DNA from: Spirosoma taeanense
GTDB lineage: Bacteria; Bacteroidota; Bacteroidia; Cytophagales; Spirosomataceae
DNA length: 64,000 nucleotides
Assembly (NCBI RefSeq): GCF_013127955.1
Contig: NZ_CP053435.1
Location: 3,571,001 to 3,635,000, forward strand
Direction of reading: 5' to 3'
Of this stretch, positions 49,926-58,584 are shown one piece after another; the first letter of the stretch is position 1, and the number at the start of each line of letters is the position of its first letter. Under the pieces are notes generated by a model, which had not been told where the DNA came from, searched no databases, and saw nothing but the letters and a program-made list of their open reading frames with translations. A program made the translations under genes and the position numbers.

Positions 49926-51617
49926 TCAACAGTAGCCTAACCGTTGATCCTTTTCGATAGCCGCCGGGACCCGCTCCGAAACAGGCCCATAGCCGCCACC
50001 ACCGGGTAATTTTACGGTAATTTCATCGCCGGGATATAGTTTTGCAATGCCTTTAGGTGGTAGAAACCGCTCTGGTGTAATCAGCAATTCCCCTCCCTGC
50101 CCATTTTGGCCGCCGAGCATCCCGTGGGCAACGGTGTTAAGCTTTTCGGTCAGCAGAGAGATGTTAATCGGCTCCTGACCAACCAGGCGAAAGCTAAAAG
50201 TCTGGCCTAATCCTCCCCGATATTTCCCCGCCCCACCTGTACCGGGACGCAGCGATTTTTCGGTTACAATAATCGGTGCTTTTCGCTCCAGTACCTCAAT
50301 CGGTACGTTGGCAACATTCGTCGGAAAACTCAGGGTGTTAATGCCATCCATCGTAGGCCGCGCTCCGTAACCGCCGTTCAAAAACACATACTCAACAAAC
50401 TCGTCTTTGCGGTTTTCGGTCAGCCTGGATTTCGGCTGATCAGCCCTGCTGACAGGGTAGTCCTTCGGACCATTCAATACGATGCACCAGCAGGCGGAGC
50501 CGCAATCGGCCTGGACCAGTTCCGGCACAGCCTGTGCTAAGGCACCGAAAACGGGCGCATGGAGCAGATTGCCGGTCATATTACGTCCCCCCAATGGCGC
50601 GGGGCGCCGGGCATTCAGAATCGATCCCTGGGGAGCCGTAACCCGAATAGGCCGGAAGGCACCCTCGTTACTGGGGACTTCGGGACTGAATACACACTTG
50701 ATTGCGTAAGCCGTATAGGCATACGTATAATTCAGAACGGCATTGATTGCCAGCGAATGAACACCCGACGTACCATCATAATCTACGCTGATGACGTCGC
50801 CGTCAATGCTGACGGTACAGCGAATATGAACCGGCTCGGCCAGACCATCGCCATCGGCTTTGTAATCATACTGATAGTGGCCGTCGGGCGCCTTCCGAAT
50901 AGCATCGCGCATGGCCCGCTCGGAGGTGCTGATGAGTTGCACGGCCAGGTTCTCCAGATTGTCCAACTGATTCTCGTCCATCATGCGCATCAGCGAACGG
51001 ATGCCCTGCTCATTGGCAGCGACCTGAGCCCGAATGTCGCCGAGGGTCTGCTGGGCGGCCCGGACATTGGCGCTGATGAGCGAAAACAGGAGTTCATTCG
51101 GCTTACCGGCATCGTACAGTTTTGTGGGCGGAATCAGCAGCCCCTCTTCATAAAAATCGCGCGCGCCAGCTCCCCAGAGCACACCACCCATATCGGGCGA
51201 GTGGGCAATACAGCCAATAAATCCAACCAGCTTTGTTCCGCCGCGGTCGGTCTGTTTCCGAAAAATAGGCGATACCAGACCAATATCGGGTTTGTTGCCC
51301 GCGCACAGCCAGGGATCGTTCGTAATCACTACGTCGCCCTCGCGCCAGGTATCAGCCGGAAAATATTCAGCCAGCAACGCCTTCGTCAGCATGGGCAGAA
51401 CGACCAGAAACGACGGAATACTGGTTGTCGACTGAGCCATTGAATTACCCTGAGCGTCCATCAGCACGACCGCAAAATCGTTTGACTCGCGACTGACGGT
51501 CGAAAATGAAGTACGTTGCAGGGTTGCACCGGCCTCGTCGACGAGCGCCAGCAGCCGGGCCCACAGAATAGAGAACGTAATGGCGTCGTAGGGTTGTGGA
51601 GGTATTGGTTCTTCCAT
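49926..51617 (-). CDS. Hydantoinase B/oxoprolinase family protein, HyuB-like
   Basis: 563 residues from ATG at 51617, two bases after the GNAT stop (an in-frame GTG at 51644 is less likely). HyuB motifs: LWARLLALVDEAGATLQRTS, DVVITNDPWLCAGNKPDIGL, a central YDGTSGVHSLAINAVLNYTY, ending in VKLPGGGGYGPVSERV. Together with the HyuA-like product it forms the ATP-dependent amide-ring hydrolase used on hydantoins, oxoproline or acetophenone-like substrates. Last gene of the minus-strand operon aldolase-hyuA-GNAT-hyuB; the fused homologue at 23963 shows that two versions coexist. Confidence 0.92.
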   Translation of the reverse strand: MEEPIPPQPYDAITFSILWARLLALVDEAGATLQRTSFSTVSRESNDFAVVLMDAQGNSMAQSTTSIPSFLVVLPMLTKALLAEYFPADTWREGDVVITNDPWLCAGNKPDIGLVSPIFRKQTDRGGTKLVGFIGCIAHSPDMGGVLWGAGARDFYEEGLLIPPTKLYDAGKPNELLFSLISANVRAAQQTLGDIRAQVAANEQGIRSLMRMMDENQLDNLENLAVQLISTSERAMRDAIRKAPDGHYQYDYKADGDGLAEPVHIRCTVSIDGDVISVDYDGTSGVHSLAINAVLNYTYAYTAYAIKCVFSPEVPSNEGAFRPIRVTAPQGSILNARRPAPLGGRNMTGNLLHAPVFGALAQAVPELVQADCGSACWCIVLNGPKDYPVSRADQPKSRLTENRKDEFVEYVFLNGGYGARPTMDGINTLSFPTNVANVPIEVLERKAPIIVTEKSLRPGTGGAGKYRGGLGQTFSFRLVGQEPINISLLTEKLNTVAHGMLGGQNGQGGELLITPERFLPPKGIAKLYPGDEITVKLPGGGGYGPVSERVPAAIEKDQRLGYC

Positions 51618-51619
51618 GC

Positions 51620-52147
51620 TTAGAGTAGCTTTTTCATCTGCCACATGCGTCGGAACTCCGGTTTCATCTGCTCGAACGGCAACCAGGTTTCGCCAACCGG
51701 CCCAAAGCCCCGCTTTCGGTAAAAAGCGATGGAGTCGTGGCTGCTGTCCATAACGTGCAGCCAGACGTAGTGTTTGCCAAGCTGCCGGGCGATAAAGAAA
51801 GCATGCTCGATGAGCTGCGTACCCAGCCCCTGCCCGGCTGCTTCTTTCAGAAAATAGATGCGCTCAACTTCCAGTCCATCCGGCGCGTCGTTCAGGTTAC
51901 TGTCGAGTTTAATCTTCAGATACCCAACAGGCTCCCCATTCTGCAACGCAAAAAAATAGCGAACATTTGGGTCTTCGAGTTCCTGTTTCAGCTTCGCTTC
52001 ATTATAGGAATACTGCTGGTACCAGACACCCGCGTCGAACCACAGATAAAGAAAATGCTGCGGATAAATCCGGTAGCATAGGGTTGACAGTTGGGCGGCC
52101 TGGGCCGGCCCAATTGCCTGAATAGTGATTGAAGCAGCGTCGGTCAT
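51620..52147 (-). CDS. GNAT-family N-acetyltransferase
   Basis: 175 residues. GNAT pattern: a strand YFFALQNGEPVGYLKIKL, then VERIYFLKEAAGQGLGTQLI, whose AAGQGLGTQL is the acetyl-CoA pyrophosphate loop, and HYVWLHVMDSSHDSIAFYRK typical of the C-terminal half. Its start overlaps the hyuA stop by four bases and its stop is two bases before hyuB, so it is made together with them, which is unusual: the substrate may be an amine released by the hydantoinase. Function inferred. Confidence 0.9.
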   Translation of the reverse strand: MTDAASITIQAIGPAQAAQLSTLCYRIYPQHFLYLWFDAGVWYQQYSYNEAKLKQELEDPNVRYFFALQNGEPVGYLKIKLDSNLNDAPDGLEVERIYFLKEAAGQGLGTQLIEHAFFIARQLGKHYVWLHVMDSSHDSIAFYRKRGFGPVGETWLPFEQMKPEFRRMWQMKKLL

Positions 52148-54243
52148 CGGCGTAAACTGATTACCAGGTTCCGGTGTTCGTCCATGCGAACGTAAGCTTT
52201 ATGCCCCACCACGACCGTTGATTCCCGCTCTTCGATCAGCACCGGCCCCGACAGGCAATCGTTCGGTCGAATCTGATACCGGTCATAGACCGGGCAGGAC
52301 GACGGCACGCTGTCGCCCATGAAATAAACCTGCCGGTATCCTTTCAGGCCCGAAAAATCCTTATCGCCGATGCTGTATTTCTTATTGACATCGGCCTGTT
52401 TCGGATTGAACAATACCGGTGGACTGCTTACGGCCACGCGCCAGGTTACGGACTCAATCACGGCATCATCGATCAGACGGCCGAAGCAAAGCTGGTATTC
52501 TTTCCGAAAGCTTTGTTCGATCTCGGCAATAGACAACGCAGATAAAACGCCGTTTGGAATGCGCACCGTAATCTCATGCCCCTGGCCCGCGTAACGCATA
52601 TCGGCCACGCGGCTAACCGTAGCCTCATTGGATTTGTGACCGGCCTGTTCCAGAAAGAGAAATCCTTCTTCTTCCATTTCGGCCAGCAGATCGTTGAGCC
52701 GGTTCCAGTCCAGCTCCGCAACCGGACTGATATAGCTGCGAACACATTCTGAAGCCGTTGGCGAAACCAGAAAGCCCAGCGCCGAAGTTACCCCCGCCCC
52801 TACTGGAATCATTACTTCGGGCAATCCGAGCAGACGGGCTACTTCGAACGCATGAACGGGTCCTGCCCCACCAAACGCCAGTAACGTATATTGGCGGGGG
52901 TCATGGCCTTTTTCGAGAATATGCACGCGGGTTGCGTTGGCCATGTTCTCGTTAACGATGCGATGAACGCCCATGGCAGCCTCCAGGACGCTGATGTTCA
53001 GCGGCTGGGCAATATGTTCGTCAATAGCCCGACGGGCAGCTTCCTTATCCAGCTTGAGGGTTCCGCCCAGAAAGAAGTTTTCGTTCAGATACCCCAGTAC
53101 CAGATCGCAGTCCGTTACGGTCGGTCGGATGCCCCCGCGCCCGTAGCAGGCCGGTCCCGGTTCAGAAGCTGCGCTTTCGGGTCCCACTTTAAGCAACCCC
53201 AACCCATCTACGTAAGCGATACCTCCGCCCCCGGCCCCAATCTCAATCATGTCGATGACCGGAATCCGAACCGGCAGGCCAGACCCTTTCCGGAACCGCC
53301 GAACCCGGGCGGTTTCAAACTGATTGGTGATCTGTGGCGTTCGATTGATAATCAGGGACGCTTTAGCAGTTGTGCCGCCCATGTCGAAGGTAGCAATGTC
53401 GGTATGACCAGCGAGTTTACCGAAAAAAACACCCGCCATCGAGCCCCCGGCCGGGCCAGACTCCAGGAGTTGTATGGGCGATTTTCGGGCGCCGTTGAGG
53501 GTTGTCAGCCGACCGCTCGAAATCATAATCTGCAGACTACCGGCAAAACCGAGCGTTTGGAGTCGATCGCGCAGATCACTCAGGTACTGATCCGTCAGCG
53601 GTTGAATATAGGCGTTCATGACGGTGGCCGACATACGTTCGTACTCCCGTACTTCGGGCATTACGTCGACCGACAGGCTGACGTAAACAGCCGGATGGCG
53701 TTGCCGGATCAGATCGTCCAGGGCCCGTTCGTGAACGGGGTTCATAAACGAATGAAGCAGACAGACCGCGATGGCCTGACATCCCTGACCGACCAGTTCA
53801 TCAATGGCCTGAATGGCGTCGGTGTCGAGTAAGGGCGTTAACACACTTCCCCGAAAATCAACCCGTTCCGTTACGCCAAGACGCAGATTGCGCGGCACCA
53901 GCGGCTCGGGCATGGTAATTTGCAGATCGTATATATCGTAGCGATACTCCCGGCCGATCTCCAGAACGTCCTCAAAGCCCCGGGTCGTAATCAGGCCGGT
54001 CAGAGCACCTTTCCGTTCAGTTACTGCATTGGTCAGGAGTGTTGTTCCGTGAACAACCGTGCCAATATCCGCTGGTGTTAAGTCAACACGAGCCAGCAAT
54101 TCATCTATCCCGTTGATGATACCATCGGTAGGGGTATCGTAGGTCGTCAGCGTTTTGCCGAAGGTCAGTTCGCCCGTCGTTTCGTTCAGCAAAACGAGGT
54201 CGGTAAACGTTCCGCCAATGTCGATGCCGAGTTTATAACGCAT
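52144..54243 (-). CDS. Hydantoinase A/oxoprolinase family protein, HyuA-like
   Basis: 699 residues from MRYKLGIDIGGTFTDLVLLN; the frame is open for 15 more codons but this ATG gives the canonical N-terminus. ASKHA-fold ATP sites: IDIGGTFTDLVLLNE, GTVVHGTTLLTNAVTERKGA, TFDMGGTTAKASLII, ACYGRGGIRPTVTDCDLVLG. The late part has LLAFGGAGPVHAFEVARLLG. It supplies the ATPase half of a split hydantoinase with HyuB. The aldolase gene is 69 bases upstream, separated by a 42-bp perfect palindrome; the GNAT gene overlaps its stop. Confidence 0.93.
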   Translation of the reverse strand: MRYKLGIDIGGTFTDLVLLNETTGELTFGKTLTTYDTPTDGIINGIDELLARVDLTPADIGTVVHGTTLLTNAVTERKGALTGLITTRGFEDVLEIGREYRYDIYDLQITMPEPLVPRNLRLGVTERVDFRGSVLTPLLDTDAIQAIDELVGQGCQAIAVCLLHSFMNPVHERALDDLIRQRHPAVYVSLSVDVMPEVREYERMSATVMNAYIQPLTDQYLSDLRDRLQTLGFAGSLQIMISSGRLTTLNGARKSPIQLLESGPAGGSMAGVFFGKLAGHTDIATFDMGGTTAKASLIINRTPQITNQFETARVRRFRKGSGLPVRIPVIDMIEIGAGGGGIAYVDGLGLLKVGPESAASEPGPACYGRGGIRPTVTDCDLVLGYLNENFFLGGTLKLDKEAARRAIDEHIAQPLNISVLEAAMGVHRIVNENMANATRVHILEKGHDPRQYTLLAFGGAGPVHAFEVARLLGLPEVMIPVGAGVTSALGFLVSPTASECVRSYISPVAELDWNRLNDLLAEMEEEGFLFLEQAGHKSNEATVSRVADMRYAGQGHEITVRIPNGVLSALSIAEIEQSFRKEYQLCFGRLIDDAVIESVTWRVAVSSPPVLFNPKQADVNKKYSIGDKDFSGLKGYRQVYFMGDSVPSSCPVYDRYQIRPNDCLSGPVLIEERESTVVVGHKAYVRMDEHRNLVISLRR

Positions 54244-54280
54244 GGTAAAGAAATAAAAACCAGCCGGGCTGGATATACGC

Positions 54281-54322
54281 GCAGACAATAATTGCCGTTA
54301 CGTAACGGCAATTATTGTCTGC
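54281..54322. repeat. 42-bp perfect palindrome between aldolase and hyuA
   Basis: Arms of 21 bases (54281-54301 and 54302-54322) meet with no loop; the centre reads GCCGTTACGTAACGGC. It includes the aldolase stop codon and last three codons. No T-run. It could be a cruciform, an mRNA processing or attenuating hairpin, or a dimer-binding site. Confidence 0.75.
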
Positions 54323-55073
54323 CTTTCATAAAATCACTGGCTGCCCACTTGAGCATACCCGCGAATGAGTTGAGGCAGAATAAAACGCCCCGGTCCACCA
54401 GAGCCCTGGCCTGATCACCGGTAGCCGCTGTGGTGCCAACCACCAATCCGGCTTTGCGGATTCTTTCGACCACGCCCCCAATGGTTTTCCTGACCTCATC
54501 GTGGCCAGGGCCGTCATAATAGCCCATACTCATGGCCAGATCGCGCGGCCCGATCACGAACCCGTCAATACCCTCCACAGTGAGCAGTTCATCGAGATTA
54601 TCAACGGCTTCCCGGTCTTCAATCTGCGGCAAAATCAGAATCTGTTCGTTGGCAAACGCTACGTAATCGCCCTGATTCATCTCGCCCAGCAGGTACTCCA
54701 CCGAACGCACCGGTGCAAATCCCCGATTTCCCTGCGGTGGATACCGAACTGCCTGAACGAACGATTCTACCTCGGCCGCTGTCTTAACGCCCGGCAGCAT
54801 GATCCCCATTACACCCGCATCCAGAAACTGCAGAATCAGTTTTGGGTCGCTGCTGCGAACGCGGGCCAGGGGCGTAATGCCGCTTACTTCACAGGCCCGC
54901 ACAATATCCTGCACCTGCGCAGTCGTCACGGGGCTATGTTCACCATCAATCATATAGAAATCCAGCCCCGAAAAGCCGCACAGTTCAGCAACGGTCGGGT
55001 CGGCACTATTCGAGAGGACACCCAGGACGGGCTGATTATTCCGGAGTCGGGTTTTAACTAGGTTTTCCTTCAT
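54312..55073 (-). CDS. HpcH/HpaI-family aldolase
   Basis: 253 residues. The class II pyruvate aldolase fold is evident: NQPVLGVLSNSADPTVAELC, LDFYMIDGEHSPVT (the catalytic His), LARVRSSDPKLILQFLDAG and MGIMLPGVKTAAEVESFV, then ILILPQIEDREAVDNLDELL (metal Glu) and VIGPRDLAMSMGY (metal Asp). Such enzymes split 4-hydroxy-2-oxo acids into pyruvate and an aldehyde, or run the reverse. It heads the operon with the hydantoinase pair and GNAT, so the operon probably degrades a nitrogen-containing ring or amide and passes on a keto acid. The substrate is not known. Confidence 0.92.
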   Translation of the reverse strand: MKENLVKTRLRNNQPVLGVLSNSADPTVAELCGFSGLDFYMIDGEHSPVTTAQVQDIVRACEVSGITPLARVRSSDPKLILQFLDAGVMGIMLPGVKTAAEVESFVQAVRYPPQGNRGFAPVRSVEYLLGEMNQGDYVAFANEQILILPQIEDREAVDNLDELLTVEGIDGFVIGPRDLAMSMGYYDGPGHDEVRKTIGGVVERIRKAGLVVGTTAATGDQARALVDRGVLFCLNSFAGMLKWAASDFMKGRQ

Positions 55074-55245
55074 ACGGGTCGTGGGTCGAATGACTATCTG
55101 GCAGACTTTATTTTGAGAGCAGCAAGATACAACCGAATCAATATGAACAGAGCGTTTTGGCTGGAAGGCTTGTAAACAATAGACCCAATGCTGAGTTCAA
55201 CTGCATGAAGATTTTCATTAATCACTACGTAAACCCTACGCACTT

Positions 55246-55734
55246 ATGAAAACGATGGATGAGTTCATGGAGCACATCATTCAGGATCTGTACTCCGCCG
55301 AAACACAAGCGCTAGAAACCATGCCCCAGTTAGCGCAGCGCGTTCAGAACGATCAGCTACGTCAGGCGTTTCAGACGCACCAGCGCGAAACCGAAGGGCA
55401 TGTGAAGCGGCTGGAACAAATCGCGCAGCAGATGGGCATCGAAGTGGAAGGCGAAACCTGTATGGGTATGCAGGGAATTATCGATGAAGCACAGGATACG
55501 CTGGCTCAACTGGAGGATGGCCAGCTGGCCGATGCTGCCATCATTGGCGCTGCGCAGAAGATGGAACACTATGAAATTGCGGGCTATGGCACCGCCCGTA
55601 CGCTGGCGCAGCAGGCCGGTCAGACTCAGATCGCCGATCTGCTGGAGCAAACGCTGAACGAAGAAAAGGCAACGGACGAGAAACTAACTCATATTGCGAC
55701 CAGTTCGGTCAACCCCAAGGCGGCTCAATCCTGA
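55246..55734 (+). CDS. DUF892 ferritin-like protein, YciE/YciF type
   Basis: 162 residues. Four-helix ferritin-like bundle with DUF892 pattern: FMEHIIQDLYSAETQALETM (Glu ligand), QTHQRETEGHVKRLEQIAQQ, ADAAIIGAAQKMEHYEIAGY (Glu/His ligands). Its relatives are induced by osmotic or general stress and probably bind a metal. It lies next to the aldolase operon on the opposite strand and 2.8 kb from a second DUF892 gene. The chain ends without the low-complexity tail seen in that relative. A hairpin follows at 55756. Confidence 0.9.
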   Translation: MKTMDEFMEHIIQDLYSAETQALETMPQLAQRVQNDQLRQAFQTHQRETEGHVKRLEQIAQQMGIEVEGETCMGMQGIIDEAQDTLAQLEDGQLADAAIIGAAQKMEHYEIAGYGTARTLAQQAGQTQIADLLEQTLNEEKATDEKLTHIATSSVNPKAAQS

Positions 55735-55755
55735 TAGCCACCAACCTGGCACACA

Positions 55756-55780
55756 AGGCGTAGCCCGTTGGGCTACGCCT
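55756..55780. terminator. Hairpin after the DUF892 gene
   Basis: AGGCGTAGCCC and its complement with loop GTT; no T-run. Lies between converging genes. Confidence 0.65.
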
Positions 55781-55805
55781 AGTACCTATATATAGTGTCT
55801 CAGCA

Positions 55806-56711
55806 TTAATCGAAAAACAGGGCGTTTGCCACCCGAAATGTGTTGCAGTGAGCCTCCACGATGTCGGTCAGGCGGGGTGAGTAGCCGCCCCCCATCGAGA
55901 CCGTAATCGGCAGATTATTCCGGAACGCCTGCTCAAAGACGAACTGATCCCGTTGTTTGCAGCCCTCACGGCTGACGCCCAGCTTGCCAAGGCGATCCGA
56001 CGCCAGAATATCAACACCGGATATATAGAACAGGAAGTCGGGCTGCTGACGCTGAATCAGCGCGGGTAACGTGTCGTATAGTCGGTTCAGATACGCTTCA
56101 TCGTCAGTACCGCTGGGCAGTTCCACATCCAGGTCGGACCGCTCTTTCCGGAGCGGATAATTGTCCCGGCCGTGCATACTGAACGTAAAAACGCGCGGTT
56201 CCCGCTGAAACATGACCGCCGTACCGTTGCCCTGGTGCACGTCTAAATCAATTACCAGAATGTTCCGGGCCTGACCCGTTTCGAGCAGGTAGTAGGCCGC
56301 TACGCCGACGTCATTCAGCATGCAGAAACCTTCCCCCCGGTCCGGATAAGCGTGATGCGTGCCGCCCGCTACGTTCATGGCTACCCCGTCGCGCCGGGAT
56401 TTCTGCGTACAGTCGATGGTTCCCTGCGTAATGATCCATTCCCGCTCAATAAGCTCATGCGTGAGCGGAAAACCAATTCGGCGAACCATGGCCGGAGGCA
56501 CCGTGAGCGTTTTGATCTGATGCACATAGTCGGGTGTGTGAACGCCCAGTACAAACTGATCGCTGACGGGCGCTGGTGCAAAAAAATTGGCCTCGGTACA
56601 GGTTCCTTCATACAAAAGCTGTTCATGAATCAGTTCGTATTTGAGCATCGGAAACCGATGGCCCTCGGGCAGGCGAAGCCGGTAGACCGGCGAAAACGCA
56701 ATCTGGAGCAT
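55806..56711 (-). CDS. Histone deacetylase-family protein (acetoin-utilisation/HDAC fold)
   Basis: 301 residues. HDAC motifs: VAGGTHHAYPDRGEGFCMLN (catalytic His pair), LVIDLDVHQGNGTAVMF (zinc Asp and His), FLFYISGVDILASDRLGKL (second zinc Asp) and TVSMGGGYSP. Bacterial relatives act on acetylated polyamines, acetoin-related or acetyl-lysine substrates; I cannot tell which. No signal peptide; cytoplasmic. The opening RLPEGHRFPMLKYELIHEQL is typical. Divergent from the SDR gene, with 121 bases between; converges on DUF892. Confidence 0.92.
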   Translation of the reverse strand: MLQIAFSPVYRLRLPEGHRFPMLKYELIHEQLLYEGTCTEANFFAPAPVSDQFVLGVHTPDYVHQIKTLTVPPAMVRRIGFPLTHELIEREWIITQGTIDCTQKSRRDGVAMNVAGGTHHAYPDRGEGFCMLNDVGVAAYYLLETGQARNILVIDLDVHQGNGTAVMFQREPRVFTFSMHGRDNYPLRKERSDLDVELPSGTDDEAYLNRLYDTLPALIQRQQPDFLFYISGVDILASDRLGKLGVSREGCKQRDQFVFEQAFRNNLPITVSMGGGYSPRLTDIVEAHCNTFRVANALFFD

Positions 56712-56832
56712 GAGCTAAGCGGACCACCGGAGCGATGTACCGTTTAATAAGGATACTGTGCGATTAACCGTATGACTACAGTTTGTGTTATGAACGGATT
56801 TATATTACTTATTCTTACGCTTTTCAACTTGT

Positions 56833-57582
56833 ATGAAGACCGCAATCATCACCGGAGGAGGCCAGGGCATCGGACGGGTTACCACGCAGTATCTGCTCAC
56901 GCATGGGTATCGAGTAGCTATCTGGGAAACTGATACCGACGCCATCGCCGAACTGCGCGAAGCTTTTAAAGCATCTACGGCACAGATTTTGTTTGTTTCC
57001 TGTGATGTATCGAGCGAGATGAATGTTCGCAAGGCCACGGAGCAAACGATTTCTCATTTTGGACAGATTGATGCGCTCATCAATAATGCGGGAATTATGA
57101 TTGAAAAATCGATCGATAAACTCACGCTTGACGAGTGGAACCGGGTAATAGGCACTAACCTGACGGGCGCTTTTCTGTGCGCCAAGCACCTTGCTCCCCA
57201 CCTGGCCGGTCAGCAGGGCAGCATCATTAATATTGGTTCAACGCGGGCTTTCCAGTCGGAGCCGGATACGTTTGCCTATTCAGCTTCAAAGGGTGGTCTG
57301 CTGGCCCTGACGCATTCGCTGGCGGTGAGCCTGGGGCCCGACATCCGGGTCAACTGCATCAGCCCCGGCTGGATTGACGTGTCGGCGCTGCGCAAGAAAG
57401 CCAAAGCCAAATCCGACGAACTGCGGCCCGAAGATCACGCCCAGCACCCCGTTGGCCGGGTGGGTCAGGCCGACGACATTGCCCGGATGATTCTGTTTCT
57501 GATTGCCCCCGAAAATGGCTTCATTACCGGCCAGAATTTTACGGTCGATGGCGGTATGACCCGCAAAATGATATACGTCTGA
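56833..57582 (+). CDS. Short-chain dehydrogenase/reductase
   Basis: 249 residues. Cofactor motif TGGGQGIG at 8-15, NNAG at about 86-89, and catalytic Ser, Tyr and Lys in NIGSTRAFQSEPDTFAYSAS-K. Typical classical SDR, NAD(P)-dependent; an acidic residue follows strand 2 (VAIWETDTDA), which favours NAD. The C-terminus AENGFITGQNF-like (APENGFITGQNFTVDGGMT) is standard. Substrate unknown. The 146-aa gene follows after 60 bases. Confidence 0.93.
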   Translation: MKTAIITGGGQGIGRVTTQYLLTHGYRVAIWETDTDAIAELREAFKASTAQILFVSCDVSSEMNVRKATEQTISHFGQIDALINNAGIMIEKSIDKLTLDEWNRVIGTNLTGAFLCAKHLAPHLAGQQGSIINIGSTRAFQSEPDTFAYSASKGGLLALTHSLAVSLGPDIRVNCISPGWIDVSALRKKAKAKSDELRPEDHAQHPVGRVGQADDIARMILFLIAPENGFITGQNFTVDGGMTRKMIYV

Positions 57583-57642
57583 TTACATAAACATCCCTCC
57601 ATAAACCAGGTTATTATAGACTACACTTCTTGATTACTTTGT

Positions 57643-58083
57643 ATGAGCATAGAACTATCTACCGCAACTGAAACTGCTCCAATCGAAATCCTTGACTTTC
57701 AGATTACAACCCGACAGTCGGCTGGAAGCTTGCTATTATCGCTCTGTTTCCTCTGCCGTAAGGACCGGCAGGACAATCAGTTAAAGCTCCCTCCCCTGTC
57801 GTGGTTTGATGCCAGTCAGATTCAGCAATTTTCGCAGCAACTGGCAGCTGCCCAGCATCCGGAGACGGTTGAGATTGACCTGATCGACGCGGGCGTTCGC
57901 TTGACTGGCTCGGTTCGCCGGATCGCGGGCCACTGGAACAATGGCCGGACGATTCGCATTGAGCCATTGCCATCGGCCCTGAAATCGTTTGCTCCGTTCA
58001 CCATTCAGGCATCCAACAGCGATCTTAAATCGTATGCCGGCAAACTTTACAGTCGGCTCTGGGAAGTCTTTACGCGGGGCTGA
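57643..58083 (+). CDS. Unknown 146-residue protein
   Basis: The chain begins MSIELSTATETAPIEILDFQ. No family recognised. Beta-strands alternate (AGSLLLSLCFLCRKDRQ, TVEIDLIDAGVRLTGSVRRI, RTIRIEPLP), with one amphipathic helix (ASQIQQFSQQLAAAQ). It may be a small barrel or sandwich. No signal peptide or membrane segment. It lies 60 bases after the SDR gene, 48 before the disordered acidic gene, possibly in one transcript. Composition and codon use are those of a real gene. Confidence 0.7.
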   Translation: MSIELSTATETAPIEILDFQITTRQSAGSLLLSLCFLCRKDRQDNQLKLPPLSWFDASQIQQFSQQLAAAQHPETVEIDLIDAGVRLTGSVRRIAGHWNNGRTIRIEPLPSALKSFAPFTIQASNSDLKSYAGKLYSRLWEVFTRG

Positions 58084-58131
58084 CCCCGGTTTGTAGCTGG
58101 CTTATTAACAACCAATTAAACGTCAACGCTT

Positions 58132-58482
58132 ATGGAAAATGTAAATCAGGATGCAATGCTTAACGAGCAGTCGCGAACGTTCAAGCCTGACACGGGCGGC
58201 ACTGATCAGACGCCCGACGACAGCATTATGATGAATGAAGACTATAATCCGGCGGATCTGTCGGGCGACGCGCACAAAATGCCAACGACGCCAACCGATG
58301 AACAGGACGCGGCCAATCCGGTGGACCGTTCGGGAGCTGCTTCGGGCAGTCCAAATATGGAACCGGACGTAACGAACTACGGTAATGGCGACTCACTTGG
58401 TAATAATGATGGCACCGAACCCGACCCCGAACAAACCGACCCGATGCCACCGTTAGGTTCAGCCACTGGTAGTCAGGAGTAA
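58132..58482 (+). CDS. Acidic, probably disordered 116-residue protein
   Basis: Rich in Asp, Asn, Glu, Thr, Pro, Gly and Ser, poor in hydrophobics (TPDDSIMMNEDYNPADL, TDEQDAANPVDRSG, NGDSLGNNDGTEPDPEQTDP). Nothing predicts a folded domain or an export signal. Such proteins occur in Bacteroidota next to stress genes, and this one faces a DUF892 gene whose tail is of similar composition. Possibly a hydrophilin-like stress protein; this is inference. A clear terminator follows. Confidence 0.72.
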   Translation: MENVNQDAMLNEQSRTFKPDTGGTDQTPDDSIMMNEDYNPADLSGDAHKMPTTPTDEQDAANPVDRSGAASGSPNMEPDVTNYGNGDSLGNNDGTEPDPEQTDPMPPLGSATGSQE

Positions 58483-58533
58483 TCCATTTGGTAGTCAAAG
58501 CACGGTGATTGTAAACTGAATATACCGGCAAAC

Positions 58534-58566
58534 AAAAAGGCATTCCACAACTGGAATGCCTTTTTT
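58534..58566. terminator. Bidirectional terminator
   Basis: AAAAAGGCATTCCA pairs with TGGAATGCCTTTTT over a 4-base loop, between the acidic-protein gene and the converging DUF892 gene; T- and A-runs on both sides. Confidence 0.9.
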
Positions 58567-58584
58567 GCGTAGCGCTTGTGGTGT

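Noticed and set aside
50559..51443. 294-codon open frame antisense to hyuB
   Set aside because: Shadow of a well-supported gene.
52891..53832. 313-codon open frame antisense to hyuA
   Set aside because: Shadow of a well-supported gene; no recognisable features.
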